Below, in pieces: positions 4,170-5,161 of a DNA stretch of 5,161 nt. The position numbers were made by a program, and so were the translations under genes. The notes beneath the pieces were generated by a model. The model ran no database searches. It had not been told where the DNA came from and saw nothing but the letters and a program-made list of their open reading frames with translations. Source of the stretch: Fimbriimonadaceae bacterium (GTDB taxonomy: Bacteria; Armatimonadota; Fimbriimonadia; Fimbriimonadales; Fimbriimonadaceae); contig JACMJO010000070.1 of the NCBI GenBank assembly GCA_014380605.1, positions 1 to 5,161 on the forward strand, given 5' to 3'. Within the stretch, counting starts at the first letter, position 1. Each line of letters begins with the position of its first letter.

Positions 4170-5161
4170 GTGGTCGCCATTGCCGTAATACTTATCGTCG
4201 CTTTGTCGCAGAGAGTGTCTGCTTCCGGAATGCACCTCGGTGCCTTCCAAGTGCCTGCGCAGGACCCTTATTCGCCAGCTTTTAGACCTGTTGCCCGCCT
4301 CTTTCCTAATGATCACATTGGCCTTAAGCACGTCGAGTTTCTGTGTCAGTCCGAGGGAGTCCGAATGGTTGTGCTTGGGGGAACGGTCTCTAGCGTGTCT
4401 ACTTCCGTTGGCCCTGAGGAAGTAAGGGTTGAATCAAGGAGAGCCGCCTTCATTCGTCAAAGGCTACTGAGGGCCCCTGATTATGTTGGATACGTAGTAG
4501 ACGAGCACAAGATTCTGAAAACTGCAAAATGGCCCTCTTGGAGAGCCTGCAAGATTGTGAATGGTAAGCCTGAATTCGAACGAGGTCAAAGTGATGCCTT
4601 ACTCAGTAGACACCTTCCGAAAGCCCTGAACACACTGAGCCTCGAATCAGGTCATGCAAACACGCTCTATTTTCGACGGCGAAGCGTTTTTGTTTATCCC
4701 TCAGCCAGGGTTCAAAAGCTTGCTTATGATGTTGTCGTTCTAGACAATAACGGCAAAGCCTCCAAGCAGTACTGGCATTCACAGGTTGGTTTGGATGTTA
4801 CTGTCGCGTGGAGAACCCTTCCTGAACGGCTAGGTAAGGAACTTGGGCTGGGCACTGGCGAGGATTTGTTAACGGAGGACTTGACACCGGCTGAGGTCGT
4901 CAGATCGATTAACTCCTTGGCCGACCTAGGTAGCCGATGGGAAGACACTAGCCCGTCGGGAGAGGCACTCCGGCTTAAGTTAAGCGAGGAACTGGTCCGC
5001 CTCAATAGATGTTCCGAGGCGACCGTCAAACGTGCTTGTGAGCTGCTCGAGATTCCAGGGCCGAATGCCCCAAATGAGCCATTCTTTGAGAAGAGCTACA
5101 TTTGCCACCTCTGGTTCCTTCTCAGATACTGCCCTACAAATTCCAAAGACAAATCAGAAAA
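4170..5161 (+). CDS. unrecognised exported protein, N-terminal 330 residues (cut by window edge)
   Basis: An open frame with no stop from 3906 to the right edge. From the GTG at 4170 it gives a hydrophobic segment (2-12) followed by VSA at 16-18, a good signal peptidase site, although the usual positive N-terminus is missing. Alternative starts are ATG 4014, the first ATG in the frame, and ATG 4230, which drops the signal segment. None has a clear Shine-Dalgarno. The mature part looks like a real protein: mixed beta-type segments (about 64-80, 105-130, 165-191) with YFRRRSVFVYPSARV, then DVVVLDNNGKASKQYWHSQV. A charged helical C-terminal part (about 240-294) carries TPAEVVRSINSLADLGSRW and KLSEELVRLNRC. 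Cysteines occur at 59, 127, 281, 290, 312 and 321. I recognise no domain. Codons are clearly more AT-rich at third positions than in the propeller gene, which suggests different ancestry. Confidence 0.75.
   Translation, partial: MVAIAVILIVALSQRVSASGMHLGAFQVPAQDPYSPAFRPVARLFPNDHIGLKHVEFLCQSEGVRMVVLGGTVSSVSTSVGPEEVRVESRRAAFIRQRLLRAPDYVGYVVDEHKILKTAKWPSWRACKIVNGKPEFERGQSDALLSRHLPKALNTLSLESGHANTLYFRRRSVFVYPSARVQKLAYDVVVLDNNGKASKQYWHSQVGLDVTVAWRTLPERLGKELGLGTGEDLLTEDLTPAEVVRSINSLADLGSRWEDTSPSGEALRLKLSEELVRLNRCSEATVKRACELLEIPGPNAPNEPFFEKSYICHLWFLLRYCPTNSKDKSE

Noticed and set aside
4724..5029. 101-residue minus-strand open frame near the right edge
   Set aside because: Antisense to the long open frame that continues to the window end; Ser/Leu/Arg-rich shadow.

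Overview
The window looks like bacterial chromosome of moderate to high GC. It has compact genes, a bacterial tRNA with an encoded CCA end, an ECF sigma factor, an intramembrane protease and secreted proteins. Few starts have a strong Shine-Dalgarno sequence. The style of the sigma factor and the weak ribosome sites remind me of Armatimonadota (Fimbriimonas-like bacteria), but this is an impression from memory and should be held loosely.

Layout. 1-268 (minus) is the N-terminal part of an ECF sigma factor that runs off the left edge. A divergent intergenic region separates it from a small stand-alone receiver-like protein (464-829, plus). Then comes tRNA-Pro(CGG) at 867-943. Only 30 nt later an M50/site-2 protease gene begins (974-1831). 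Its stop overlaps by 8 nt the start of a secreted sialidase-like (BNR/Asp-box) beta-propeller protein (1824-2915). These two are almost certainly one transcription unit with coupled translation.

From 2916 the character changes. A stretch of about 490 bases has no convincing gene. It holds a degenerate tandem repeat of about 33 nt and a 192-bp segment bounded by inverted heptamer-repeat arms. The right part is lower in GC3 and looks accessory. It has two near-identical gene beginnings encoding short one-helix peptides (3405-3515 and 4003-4092), a small two-helix membrane protein on the opposite strand between them (3600-3923), and a long open frame with an export-signal-like N-terminus (about 4170 to the right edge). 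I do not recognise that last protein.

How the parts work together. The protease/propeller pair points to the cell envelope, and the sigma factor and receiver-like protein point to signalling. Nothing in the window directly links the sigma factor to the protease: no anti-sigma gene is visible. I see no complete new defence, mobile or biosynthetic system. The best leads are the duplicated peptide start, the repeat-bounded segment and the unrecognised exported protein.
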